Positions 21,548-33,759 of a stretch of 64,000 nucleotides of DNA are shown here, piece after piece; position 1 is the stretch's first letter; each line of letters opens with the position of its first letter. This DNA is from Cannabis sativa. Lineage: Eukaryota > Streptophyta > Magnoliopsida > Rosales > Cannabaceae. The notes below the pieces were generated by a model. The model made no database searches and was not told the DNA's origin. It saw only the letters and a program-made list of their open reading frames with translations. The stretch lies in assembly GCF_029168945.1 (NCBI RefSeq), contig NW_026870037.1:2936132-3000131 (forward strand), written 5' to 3'. Made by a program: the position numbers and the translations under genes.

Positions 21548-24500
21548 TTAGTGGTTAGTAGGAGCTGTGGAGGCATTAGAGGAACTCACTGAAGGTGTCC
21601 AAGAATAGATGAGCAAACCCATAACAAGAACAATGGCTCCAGCCACAAAGCCTTTTGGCAGGGATGATGCCACTCCAAGATATGGAAGTGGCAGTGTAAA
21701 GAGATACACAGAAATTGGTACTGCCATGTATGAACACATTGATTAGTATAAAAAAAAATTCCCACAAGAACTAAAGCTTTTATTAAAAGAAAATAAAGCC
21801 CACGAAAGAAACTAAAATAATCAAGCAGTTCTACAACATTTTATCAAACAATGGAACAAAACTTTGTGACAAATGCTCAAACTGAGTCGATCAACTCAAT
21901 AGTACAGAAAAATTTCCGCAGTATCATAACTATTTATTGCTCATCTGTAGCATCTTATTAAGCTAATCACAATAATATCTAATGATTTTAGACTCTTTTA
22001 GAAGTTCAAGCCCTTCCTCAGATTCATACATCCCATTCTCAAATCCATTTTGAGCCAAATGTGTGAGTTGGTAGTCATTGTGGTGTTAAACCTAAGAACT
22101 TAGGATCAAATCTCACCTTTTTGGGCCAAACTCAGGTTAGTGTGATGTGGGTTGTGTAAGTTGTAAGAGAGAGAACATTAAAACAGTTTGAGCATCCTAT
22201 ATAGCTCATATAACATTTTCAAACCCAGACTGAACTTGTGTGGTGAGCAAAGGATTCTCATACCGTTTCATCCTTTTCACTTTTTAAACTTGTGTTTCTT
22301 TTTCCCTTTCTACATGTAATTCTCTCTCAATGCCCATATATAATTGAGGCTTCTCTTTTATGCGTTCTCCAACCAAACCAGTAGTTTTGAACTTTTGACC
22401 CTCCCATATTCATGTACAAAATATATTGAATTATGTGGATATACTTAAAATTGGCACTGATTTCATAAGTTGATTAAATGAAGTACCTGAGAATGTTGAG
22501 GCGAGACAAGAAACCACCGCAGACGAGATCTTAAGCAGATGCAGCAGAGAAATGTTGAAACCCATGTTAACAATAACAAAAAGCAAAGGTAGCAGCGGAG
22601 CTCCATCACAGCCTGTAGTTAGTTAATCAATGTAACCACTTCAATTCTTCCAGTTCAAATATAATGTCATTAAACGAATTCAAGAAACCTTTTTTACAGT
22701 TTAACTTTTCTTTCCAGTTTCTTGCCTGATTATTTCATGCTAATGCTATGTAAACTACTGAACGATAATAGAGCTGCTAATGTAAATTAAAATTTGTCAG
22801 CTACATGCCATAGTCAACGGTTTCCTAAGTTACTAAATATTAACCCAGAGATATCTATCTATCTATTCCTGTAAACATAGATTAAACTTGAATGGAATAG
22901 TCAAGCACTTTAACTAATGAAGAAATCATAGACCCAGTTACCAGCCATATCTGTTTATTCTCCCCTTTTTCTGTTCTTTTTATTATTTAAATAATGGAAT
23001 TTTTCAATAATCATTCGTAAGAGAAGATCAGAAAAAGAATATCATAATAAAACAAAGGTTACCTTTGGATAATCCACCAATGTTTAAGAAGCAAGCTGCA
23101 CCATCTTTTAGATAGTTTGGTAGCTGGGCAAATGGTATGCCCCATAGTTTTGATAAAAAGGGTAAGAGTATACATATAAAGAGTGCCTGCAATTGACATG
23201 GACACAGACCCATTAGTTTCTAATACTAAGTATAGAAATATAATTTGGAAGAGTAATTTCTTCCAACAAACAAAATTATCAAAATTAATTATGATTACTT
23301 GATACCTACTTGGAAAGCAGATCCAAAAGAATTTACAACAAATAAATCAACTGTTTTCCCCTGCACCAAAGAGAAAACTTAGTTTCAATATGTGAAAGAA
23401 AGATTTGTTTATTGGTTTTTTTAATAAACTGTCAAAACAATATCTGCTTCTGCTTGACATATACACATAAAAATAATCACAAATGGCACCTTTAGTCGTT
23501 GAGCAGCATCAAGAAAAATTACTTCCTGCAAATTTTCAAAAGGATGTTGTCACATAGGCATACAATGTTCTTAACAGGAAAAAAATGATTAAGCATTCAG
23601 AAATTCTAACCTTTAACACTGTATCAGCTGCTTGGAACAAAAACGAAACTATCATCAAAAGACTCCAAAAAATACCCGCTTCTTTCAATGAATGTCCAGC
23701 ACTAGACCCACTGCAAAAATAATTCAGAGCTAAGCACACCAATTATGCACAGTGCTGAGACATAATAAAAGTTCAGAGGAACTGTAATATGGTTTTTGGT
23801 TCAGCTTGATCGACTACAACTTTCTGTTTAATTGATTGAAATAAAACTAGTAAGAAAACCAAATTTGCAAAAAAATCATGTTAATTGATAGATCAACTGA
23901 ACTATCAAAACTGTGATGCACAAGAAAGCTTTGTCCTTTTGCATTTTCATAAGAAACACAGGTTGTGATTTAATAAGAAATGTTAAGGTATCATCCAAAT
24001 TGCAACCTAGTAAAACAAATTGGAGTCTAGTTCTAAACAAAAAGACTATCACATATTACATGTGGAATTTCCACTCACTAAGTAGAGCATTGAAAAGCAA
24101 AAAGCATTAAACTCGTTATAATGAAAATCCACATAACCACCCAATACTTGACTCTCCTAAATATTGCCTGTACATTCTCTTTCACATCGTTGAATACTCT
24201 ATTGTTTATGGATAAATGTGCTCTCCAATTTAAGATCCGATAAGTTACTTTCCATTATTATTATTGACTAAAACTACTACAAACTACACTACAAATATAA
24301 ACTACACTGCATGTTGGTTCAACGCGAATAATATCGCCAAAGAATAAGTAAATCTTGAAGAAAATTGTTATTTACAAATATTTCCCTGACAGTTTTGACC
24401 CTTCTTCAAACAAATCCCCATCAAAACTCCATAATCTACAGACAATCATATTTACCATCCTATATCAAATTCAAAATCAAAAGGATGTGAACAATGTTTA

Positions 24501-26559
24501 CCTTGCTACTGTTATGATTACACCAATAGTTACAAGAAAGCACCCTAAAAGCTGATTTACTCTATATTTCCTCCCAAGGAAAACAACTGACAGGAGAATT
24601 TGCCAAACAAGAAAAGTCTGCAAAATTAACATAGGTCTCAGTCAAATTATATTTATCCAACTTCCACTTCATACATAAAAAAATATGAGATGAAAAATAA
24701 TCTCAAGGCTACAGCCTATAATGATAGTATCCATATTCTATAATTTCTATTGGTCCAAAAAAACTAATGTTCTATCAACATTTTTAACAGCATGTCCATT
24801 CTGCTCCTCCCATTTTCTCAATCCTGTTTTAGTACTCTAACAGAATCTCACCAGAACAACTTCTAAGCACAATGCTGATGTACTTTGTTATTTACAAATC
24901 TACCTTAAATGTTCTTTGCAGCTATTCATTCTACATAATCGAACAGGCATACGCCAATACTTTCACATCTATGGTTTCATTGAACTGACAGTTTAGATTA
25001 TGAACAGGATGATCATATTGGATTAGTTCTCCAAAGTTCAACATTAGAGTGGTAATCAGACCTTGTTTAAAAATAAAAATAGGAAACAAACCTGAACCCC
25101 AAACCCTTTAACCCACTCACCAACCACTTCCAGCTAGCCTCAAGAGGTCATGGCAGGCTGGGTAGCTAATGTAATTCACAGATGTGTCAATCAGAGGACA
25201 TGAGAGAACAGAACACTAGCAGAATAAGAATTTACATCTACAACCAAAGTTATTGTAAGACAAATGAAGAACAAGAAAAAAGTGAAGTCTGCTTACCTGG
25301 GACAAAATTGGAATTGATGCTCCAGATAGAATAGCTGATCAAGGACACATAAAATACGATAAATAAACAATTAGTTTTGACTCATATAATAGAACTTGAT
25401 TATCTGTTTAGCCAGAACACCAGCATGAGCTAACAGTAAACAGAACATTTTTCATACATTTAAACACATGAGTAATGGATTTACTAAAACTCAAACTAAA
25501 GTTTGGAATAAAAACAAAATAAGATCTTCATGCATATTGAATAGTATCACAGAGCTATCAACTAAGAGGAACAAGATTCAGCAAAACACAAGTATTGGCC
25601 AGAACCTCAACTGGTAATTATGAAGCAAAATGAAGGACAAGAAAGAATATAAGATGGTTACCTCCAGCTGCCATTCCAGTAGCAGCACCAAGAGCTTCTA
25701 ACAGGCCTACTGCAAGAAATGGAGCCTTCGGCATGGAAAGCATCTCATCAGTAACAATGCCAGCATGATACCGTATATACAAGATAGAGAAGTATACAAT
25801 TACGTATCTGTAAAGCAAATTGCAAGGGGGAAAACAGAGCAAATAAGTTTAACATCCTTAAATCAAGACCAAAACTAATTCCCATAATTTATTTATAGTG
25901 TTTGAAATAAGAGAGAAAGAGAAGAACAACATGCATATATAGATTAATATGAGACTCCATTAAATGATAAATATGCGCAATATTACTATGCAAAGGTGGT
26001 ATTTTCAGTCGAAAAAACATATATATATATATTCATATTTATTTTTGAGAAACATGAATAATTTACAAATTTACAGTATTACATTTACGTTGAAGTACCC
26101 GAAAGTAGCGAGCTGGGCGAGAAAAAAAGGGTACTGTTTCAGAGGAACCAACGCGAGCTTATACAACACTCGATTTCCAACTCCAAGCAGCACCGTAACA
26201 GCCGCCGCTGCCACGATTTCCAACCCCTTCCTCCGATCAAACTCGCCGCCAGTTGTTTCCACATCCGACACTCTCTGATCCCCAATCGTGTACGAGCACA
26301 CGCCAACCTTCTCCTTCTCCTCCTCACCCCCGTCCGAAGACCTCTCCCACCCTGCTCCGGCGGCAACCACCTCCACCGGAGGCATAAGCCCGCGTAAATG
26401 CCTCGACCGGAGAACGTTCCCCGGCCGCAGGTCGCCTAAATTTCGAGGAAGAATCGAGATCTTTGCCGCTGCCAGTGTGGCTCTCGGAGGAAGCCGGATA
26501 CGGATCAGACCATCCGAGGTAACACCGCTGGAAGCCAAGCACCGACTGCATGACGTCAT
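21548..26559 (-). CDS. CLT: Chloroplast CRT-like (CLT) glutathione / gamma-glutamylcysteine transporter
   Basis: Ten exons, complement(join(21548..21720,22487..22612,23063..23186,23310..23360,23490..23525,23611..23710,24502..24617,25297..25334,25662..25807,26099..26559)), 1371 nt, 456 aa. All introns are GT/AG and all phases join. Residues 1-120 are a Ser/Arg-rich transit region with an acidic linker. About ten hydrophobic helices follow, with family blocks YPFFLAQLATFGYVIVYFS, LLEALGAATGMAAG, SIPILSQTFLVWQ, FWSLLMIVSFLFQAADTVLKE, FLDAAQRLKG, KLWGIPFAQLP and YLFTLPLPYLGVASSLP. These match Arabidopsis CLT1-3, plastid-envelope homologues of the Plasmodium chloroquine-resistance transporter, which export gamma-glutamylcysteine and glutathione to the cytosol. 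No stop or frameshift is seen, so it looks functional. I cannot say which of CLT1-3 is the closest. Confidence 0.93.
26550..26559. promoter_or_regulatory. ATGACGTCAT palindrome overlapping the CLT start codon
   Basis: The perfect 10-bp palindrome ATGACGTCAT contains the bZIP (CRE/C-box) core TGACGTCA and includes the CLT initiator ATG (26557-26559, minus strand). It may be a coincidence of the first codons (Met-Thr-Ser-Cys). Binding is untested. Confidence 0.3.
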
Positions 26560-27560
26560 AAGGAAGGACCTTGTTTGATATTATTTAGGAAAGAAACGAG
26601 ACAAAGTGTGGCTGAGAGAGGCGTTTGGCTATGGCGGACTTCGAAGCAATGATGAAGTTCAAACTTCGATGCAAAAAAACACCTTTAAAAGGAGACTTTG
26701 GCGAGAAAAGAGAAGTTTTAAAAGGAGAATGTGGTGGTATGATCAGGTGGATCGACTAGAAGTTGATATTATTTGTTGTCGTTTTCCATCCAAAAAAAAG
26801 TAAAAGAACAAAATTCCATTTCCATTTATTCTCTCTTCTTTTTGGATTCCATATTGAAGTGAAGGTAAATTAGGTAATACTAGTGTGACATATTGTGAAT
26901 TAGAGTTTTTTTTTTTTTTTTAAATTCTCTCAACTATCAATTTATTTGCAATTAATATAGTTAGTAAAATCTTCCAAACTACTAAAATATTAACAAATTT
27001 AAGGTGTATTCTATTTTTCAAAATTAACGGCCAACATGAAACACTTATGTGTATATTCTTGTGGAAAGTTTATATTGGCACACTTAATATTATTATTTAA
27101 AAATTACAAAAAATTATTTCAAAATTTATAATATTTTTTGATTTTTTTAAATATTTTATTTTTATTTTTATAATTTGTTTTAAATTTTAAAATAAAAATA
27201 TTACATTTACCAATATAAACGTCCTAACGTATATAAGAGTGTACACATAAACCGTTCATAGTGGCAGTTAACCGGATGACGCCTTAAATTTGCTAACAAT
27301 TTAGTAGTTTAGAAGATTTTACCGTTAAAATTTAAGTTTGGAGAGTTAAGTCTAAGTGAAACGATAAGCTAAGAGAGTTTAGCTAGTTAAAAACTCTTCT
27401 GAATTATTACAAAATTTGGAAAGGTGCATTTTCAACTCCTTAGCACTAATCTCACATTGAGAACACTTATTCTTTACTTTTTTATTAATGCATCATCTTT
27501 TCTTTTCTTTATTTCTTTTTTTTTTTTTTTCAATTTACTAATATCAAAAAGTTGTATTTG
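26560..27560. other. CLT upstream region and AT-rich spacer
   Basis: The first few hundred bases should hold the CLT 5' UTR and promoter. The rest is AT-rich with poly-T tracts. The plus-strand frame at 26606-26803 has no recognisable features and I do not treat it as a gene. Confidence 0.4.
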
Positions 27561-27850
27561 AGTGTGATGGCTCATCAACAAGCTATGAAAGAAATTCTTT
27601 TTTTTTTAATTTTTATTTAGATAGCATGTTTTTTTTTTCTTTTTTATGGCTTTTCTCTTTTCTTTAATTTTATATTTTGATAGTATGTTTAATTTGAAGC
27701 AACTTTTTCTAATTTTTTAAAGTCTATTAAAATATCTAAAGACTATATTTAGGTGATGACTCATCAACATCTTTTCTAATTTTTATTTTGATAGTATGTT
27801 TTTTTGGGTGATGACTCTTCTCTTCTTTAACTTTTTATTTTAATAGTGTT
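27560..27850. repeat. Degenerate repeats of GATGACTCATCAAC and TTTTATTTTGATAGTATG
   Basis: GATGGCTCATCAAC, GATGACTCATCAAC and GATGACTCTTCTC recur together with TTATTTAGATAGCATG, TATTTTGATAGTATG and TTTATTTTGATAGTATG, separated by T-rich runs. This is an irregular repeat, perhaps an old tandem array or replication slippage. No coding potential. Confidence 0.5.
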
Positions 27851-27859
27851 ATCCGTGTT

Positions 27860-28815
27860 TTTAGACGTATGACATGTGGCATTTAATGAGGAAGATCAAC
27901 TGAATAATTTCTAATTAAAAACCTTTTGGTACAATCCTGTCACAGAAAAGCTTCATGGAACCGGGAAAATATTAAGATGGAAGAATACATGGAAGCCTAC
28001 TTAACTCTGCCTTCACTTCCTGATTGTGGAAGGTGAATTGCTTCTCCCAGATCCGGAAGGGTCTAAACATGGAAGCTTGCCCGGGTGATACTCTGACGGG
28101 TACTCGAAGGGCCTAATGCGAATGTCGACCACCTTGGAGTATCGCAAATGTCTACCTTTCATGCACGCCAGATCACCAAGTGATGATTATACTTTTTCTG
28201 GCGAATATCAATCTTGTCCCCTATATCCAAGCATGGTAGTACGCACACCTCTACCACCTTTTTGTGATGTGGGTATTACAGAACCCTGCTTGTAAAGGAG
28301 AAAGCTTTGAGCGCCACGTGACCTCTACTTTTACAGGTTAAAACTTTGGATGACATGTGTCCACTTAGTACAGAATGGTCTTCATTATCCAGCTGTAGCA
28401 CGCACAAACATAATGTTTCTCACGGGATCCAACTGTAAGCTCTAATTTTACATGTAATTTACCCCAGTTGTGGGTTTTTAGCAAAAACCTTAAGCAGGTC
28501 ATGGGTCTGTCCATACCTACCACTTAGCCTATAAATATCCTCAATTTTCATACAAAGGGGGAAATACAACCTACATAGCTAAAACTCTACTAGTATTACT
28601 CTTGGTCTTCTTCTTGAGCGAGAGTATGGAGTTAAAATTTCCTGCAAAAATATTGCAAACACATCAAAAACGCCCTAAGAGGCCAAAATAATGACTCGTA
28701 GACTAAGGTTAATTAATACATGAACCACGTAAAAAATCTTTATCTCCTTATCTTTGCACTTTATTTTTTCTTTAGTTCTCAAATATTTAGTTTTCAAAAA
28801 TCTCGGTAAAATTTT
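27860..28815 (+). mobile_element. Probable 5' LTR/leader remnant of a Ty3/gypsy element
   Basis: This GC-richer block lies directly upstream of gypsy gag relics. At 28813-28833 it reads TTTTGGTGCTTTCATTGAGA, a sequence characteristic of the junction before gag in plant Tat-group gypsy elements. Upstream, TATAAATATCC (about 28531) could be a TATA box. No second LTR copy was found in the window, so the left border is uncertain. Confidence 0.4.
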
Positions 28816-28816
28816 G

Positions 28817-30020
28817 GTGCTTTCATTGAGAACTGAAGAAAGATGTAAACCCTTTATTCTTTGCCATGGTTTTCACATGAAAGACGGTTCTAAGAAGACT
28901 CTTCAAGGTAGCCTCGAGACTGTCATAGAGGAAGTAAACCCTCTCTTGCCAGAGCACGCCCAGTTGAGCGATGCGAGAGGCGGGGTTACATCCAACATGA
29001 ACAATCGAGAGGACAACCCAAACATCCAACATGACTGTGTCGGTGATGACAAAGATGTTGAGATGAATTAAGAGGAGGAAAACGATGAAGATTACGTCAA
29101 AGGTGGGTATTACAAAGACGACTACCATTATGAGCAAGACCCTGAAGTAGCTAGAGTGTCTAACGAGTTGCTCGAGACCAAACAAAAGCTAGCCTGTTAA
29201 GAGAAATTTTCTCAAAAGATGGAGAAAATGATAGCTCGCCTTCAAGCCAAGTTTGGAGATCTAGATGAGGAAGATTCTGATGATGACCCCTCAGTGGAAT
29301 GCGTCGGAGGAAACACTAGGGAGAACCCTACCAATGCTGGAATCTCTGCTCCTACACAGGACAAGGGGAAGGCAAAGGTAAGTGACCCTAAGAACCCCCA
29401 TCCTCTTGTACCTCCTTGTTTTAAACACAAATTAGGCCAACAGGCCTTCTCAAGCATAGAAGGCGATTGATGTCGCTGGGCTCAGATGCCCTTCAACCTA
29501 GAAGGCCTTGTAGCGTCAAAAGGAACTGGTAGGAAAGCACCAAAGCCCAAGAGGAGGAAAAATTGCCCTAGTGATTCAGTAAATTAGGACGGTTAGATAG
29601 GAGGATAGTACTCCAACAATAGTTGGTCCATAATGAATCTCAAAAGGTGTTTGGATGCCAAGTACGAGAAAGAAAAAAGTCAAAAGGTGAGGCCATGTGG
29701 TAATGACCTCAGGAACCACTTGAACGACAAAGTCCGTGGAAGAGATCTCCCAAATAGTGATACAAATAGGTTGGAAGAACAAATTTCTACATTGATAAAA
29801 TTGGTCCAAAAAATAAAGTGGGCCCCTCACCCACTCTGAGGATGAGGACCCGGAGCCCTGCATAAGAAGGATCACGGAAGCTCTGCTCCTAGAAAACTTC
29901 AAGATGCCCCAAATTGAGTTGTACGAAGGGAGCACTGATCCTAGAACTCATTTAGCCAAGTACAACAACATGATGCAGGTGGCAAGAGTCAGTGAGAACA
30001 CAAAGTGTTTGTGCTTCTCC
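28817..30020 (+). pseudogene. Decayed Ty3/gypsy gag
   Basis: Consecutive short frames encode an acidic, Asn/Asp-rich N-terminal part (28877-29071), a coiled-coil-like stretch (29219-29470, [21 protein letters not shown]) and, at about 29836-29998, the retrotransposon gag start block [19 protein letters not shown] followed by [21 protein letters not shown], close to the conserved gag motif of plant Tat-like elements. Stops and frameshifts separate the parts. The gag frame is cut near 30020-30060, where Copia sequence begins. Confidence 0.6.
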
Positions 30021-30039
30021 TTACCCACACCAAATCTAT

Positions 30040-31106
30040 CGAGGAGCAGTGGAAGACAAAGCTTATGTATACAAATACATTAAAGGTAATGTAGTGGTAT
30101 TCGTAGTTCTTTATGCTAATGACATTCTACTTATTGGAGAAAATGTAGAAAGATTATCAGATGTAAAAAAGTGGTTAGTTGATAAATTTCAAATGAAAAA
30201 TTTGGGAAAAGCAAGCAATGTTCTCAGGATTAAAATCTATAGAGATAAAGAGTAGAGAACATTATCACTTTCTCAAGCAACTTATATCGATAAAGTGATA
30301 GAAAGATTCTCAATGGAGAATTCCAAGGAAGGACGATTCTGTTAGACATTGAATTACTCTTTGTAAGGATCAATATCCATAGACTCCTCAATAGGAGGAG
30401 GACATGAGAAAGTACCCTTATGCATCAGCAGCTGGAAGCTTGATGTATGCAATGTTGTGTACAAGGTCTGACTTATGCTATGATGTAAGGATTGTTAGTC
30501 GTTATCAATCTAATCCAGGTTTGGAACCTTTGGATAGGCTGTAAAGCACATTCTCGAAGTATCTTCGGAGAACGAGAGATCTCATGCTTGTATATTTCAG
30601 TGGAGAATTGAATCCTATTGGATATACTAATTTTGATTTTAAATCAGACAAAGATAGTCAAAAGTCGACATATGGGTCAGTATTTACTCTTGGTGGAGGA
30701 GTTATAGTCTAGAGAAGCATTAAGCAAACTAGTATTGCAGATTCAACCATGGAAGCCAAATATATAGTAGCTTGCAAAGCAGTCAAGGAAGCGGTTTGGT
30801 TGAAAAAAATTTACATTGCTCTGGAAGTAGTTCCAGAAGTAGAATAACTACGATGCTCTACTATGACAACGGTGGAAGCGATGGCCAACTCCAAGGAACC
30901 AAGGAGCCACGAGAGGCAAGCACATTGAGAGGAAGTACCATCTACTAAGAGATATAGTAGAGAGAGTTAATGTGACGGTCTTGAAGATCGAGTCAAAACA
31001 TAACGACAATCTATTAACAAAAACGCTACCGGCAAATTTTTATGGATTATATAACCAATATGGGACTAAGGGAGATGCCCGGTTGCTTTTAGGGAAAGAT
31101 GGAGAT
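30040..31106 (+). pseudogene. 3' end of a Copia pol: RT end and RNase H, broken
   Basis: The frame from about 30050 encodes the end of a Copia reverse transcriptase (VVVFVVLYANDILLIGEN, then MKNLGKASNVLRIKIYRD). The catalytic YVDD box is changed to YAND. RNase H follows with stops (SLMYAMLCTRSDLCYDV, about 30430; STMEAKYIVACKAVKEAVWL, about 30745; SKEPRSHER, about 30890). A purine-rich stretch GGGAAAGATGGAGAT precedes the LTR at 31107, as expected of a polypurine tract. Everything upstream of the RT C-terminus is missing. Confidence 0.75.
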
Positions 31107-32965
31107 TGTTAAGGTTTATGCCCTAAAAAATTTATAAAGACATTTTTGATTATTAATAAAGAGTTAAATATTTTGATATACGCATGAATGCTAAACTATT
31201 AATATTTATTATTAAATAATTTATATATAAATATCAGAACATTCCTCATTTATATATGAGGTTGTGACTTGTAGTTGTACAGAGAACTAAGATCACTTAG
31301 CTATGAATAAAACAGTTAGCAACATATTAAAGTTATGGAATCTTTAATCGATAGTTGCTAGTATAATTCATTAATGCGCGCTCTTCGGTGCAAGTAATCT
31401 CGGTTTAGATTACAAATGTAGTACGATATCAAAGTGAATGTGATGTATATAATAGAAATTATATATGATAATGACCAATATGAATGAAGTTATCTTTATC
31501 TAACATGTCATTTACTATAAATATCTAATTCATATCATAATGATGATCAATAATAGATCGGCCTAAATCTTGAGTAATCATGAACTCATGTTCATGTTAT
31601 TAATTTCTTTGAATCACTCGTTAAAGTTTCTCAGAGAAGATGATTCTCACAACTTCTATTTTGGGAATCTAATAATGTTGATAGTTAGGAGCATGATCTA
31701 TAATTATGAAATCTTGACTTTTCTAACGGATCAAATGTTGGTTCCCTTTAAGTGTTAATTTTAGAGCTGGAAATTTGTGCATAAATTTAGATGGGATCTA
31801 AATCATACTTCCATTAGTGAATTAATGATACCAAATGATAAAGAAGTAATTAGAAGGGTAAAATAGTAATTTGACCAAAACTAATTATGAACCAACACAT
31901 GGAGGACTAGTCACTAGAATTGATTATATCCATGGACATTTAGTAAAACTTAGTAATATAATTCTATAATTACTAAAAGTTCGATTCTATATTTATAGTA
32001 GATTAATTCTAGAATTAATAAACAATAATTAATTGGTTGACGAGACTCAGTAAATAATCTAGTTTATTGGAGCTTAGAATTATAGGTCCATGCTCCCCGA
32101 ATTGCCACCTTAAAATACTATTACGGGAAGGAAAAAAAGTAGTATAATGTTGTTCGAAAAAATCTATTTTAAATTAAAAAAATAGAAATTATTTATTTTT
32201 AATCAATAAATAATTTTTCAAATTAATTAAATAGAGAAAAGACAAAAATTATTAAGATAAAATTTGTCAAGACAATATTCATTGAGACAAAAGTTATCAG
32301 GATAAAAGACACCATCCTTATCTTAAACAAGACATGGTAGGCGTACGTCACATGGAGGTTTGTCTTTTTGAGTTTATTAATTTAATCAAATAAATATTTA
32401 AATTTGAAAAGTGGTTAAAGATATTTCAAATTAGTTAAGATATTCTCTCAAGTGGTTGAGAGATTCCCTCATAACTATTAGTAACTGAATTCTGTTATAG
32501 ATATTTATTTATTTAAATAATTAAATATGATTTAATTAATAGAATTTAACTACTATAAATAAAAGCCTAATTTGAGAAATTAGAAGAAGATTTTCAACAA
32601 CATAATTTTTAAAATTAATAAAGCTTTTCACATTGCTATTTTTGAAATACATAGGAGTTAAAGAAAACGAGTTTTCTCTCTCAAATTGTTCTTGCTCATT
32701 TTGTTGAGAATTCAACAAGAACAACATATACACTTTATCCTAATAGCCCATACTACTTCTTCTATGTGGTGGATCTATTTGGAAGGCACTGGTGTGAGTT
32801 CAGTTGTATTATCCTCATCATATAGAGTAAATGATACAACATATGAGAAGTTTCGAGGATACCTTCATAGTCATGGAGAGGTATGTGTTCTAAACTTATT
32901 GTTTTATGTTTGATTTAATGTACACACATATGAAGATCCATTAGGCTATGGTACAATAATAATCA
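31107..32965 (+). repeat. 3' LTR of the truncated Copia element (D)
   Basis: It begins TGTTAAGGTTTATGCCC right after the polypurine tract of the Copia pol relic. The start resembles that of element A's LTR (TGTTGGGTTTTATGCCC), and the length (about 1.86 kb) is similar to A's 1.9-2.0 kb. The right end is placed at AATAATAATCA (32965), just before gypsy integrase sequence resumes, and is approximate. No 5' LTR partner is in the window. Confidence 0.6.
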
Positions 32966-33004
32966 GATAAGATGAAACTCTTTATTGCGTACCTAATTTA
33001 GTAC

Positions 33005-33500
33005 CATAAAAACAACATAGAAGAGCTACCTCAGGTACTTTGGGCCCATCGAACGATAGAAAAAATGGCAACCAGACATACTCTATTTTCACTAGCATTC
33101 AACTTAGAAGCTATGTTGCCAGTAAAAGTTAACATTACGACACACATACGTGAATTTTACGACCAGGAACAAAACCAAGAACTACTTAAATTGTCCTTAG
33201 ATCTGCTCGATGAAAAGCGCCTTTGAGTCACAAATCATAAAATGTTGCTTATCAATGCGAATCACAAGATATTTTAACAAAAGAGTTCAAGAAAGACTTT
33301 TTAAAGTAGGAGATTTGGTGTTGCGAAGTGTATTTGCTATTACACGAGGCCACTGCAATAAGAGTATTTAACCACTAACTGGCGGCCACTATATTGTAGA
33401 AGTAGTTATAGGAACATGAGTTTATAAATTAGCATGGCTCCACAGCTCGCTAATAATAGACACCTAGAACAACGAGCACTTAAGGCCCTATTATCAGTAG
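33005..33500 (+). pseudogene. Ty3/gypsy integrase C-terminal fragment
   Basis: The frame reads NNIEELPQVLWAHRTIEK, then LFSLAFNLEAMLPVKV, REFYDQEQNQELLKLSLDLL and DEKRL, the conserved region after the catalytic core of plant gypsy (Tat/Athila-like) integrases. Stops appear after 33224, and weaker homology (about 33330-33480) continues to the C-terminus. The protease, RT, RNase H and integrase core that should lie between this and the gag relic are absent, apart from the intervening Copia DNA. Confidence 0.7.
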
Positions 33501-33610
33501 TTAATTCTATTTTATTTTATTAATTGTGTAAAAGTAATTCATCTTAATGAAGACATCTTATTTTAAGTAATTATAAAATATTTCTTTCAAATTACTTGAG
33601 GACTATGAAT

Positions 33611-33740
33611 ATATATTAACAAGGTTCGACGATGCCTAGAAATATATAATAACTAGGCTCAACAATGCCTAAAAATATATAATAACTAGGCTCGGTAGTG
33701 CTAGAAATGTATAATAATTAGGCTCGACAATGCCTCAAAA
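33611..33740 (+). repeat. Tandem repeat, about 33-bp unit, 4 copies, 3' of the gypsy integrase
   Basis: Units of ATATATAATAACTAGGCTC plus RACAATGCCTARAA occur at about 33611, 33642, 33675 and 33707. The first and last are the most diverged. Tandem repeats in the 3' untranslated region are a known feature of Tat-lineage gypsy elements, which fits the position right after the integrase relic. Confidence 0.8.
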
Positions 33741-33759
33741 TACAAAATAAAAAAAAAGA

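Noticed and set aside
26606..26803. Plus-strand 65-codon frame divergent from CLT
   Set aside because: No domain, no introns or signals. It is more likely part of the CLT upstream region.
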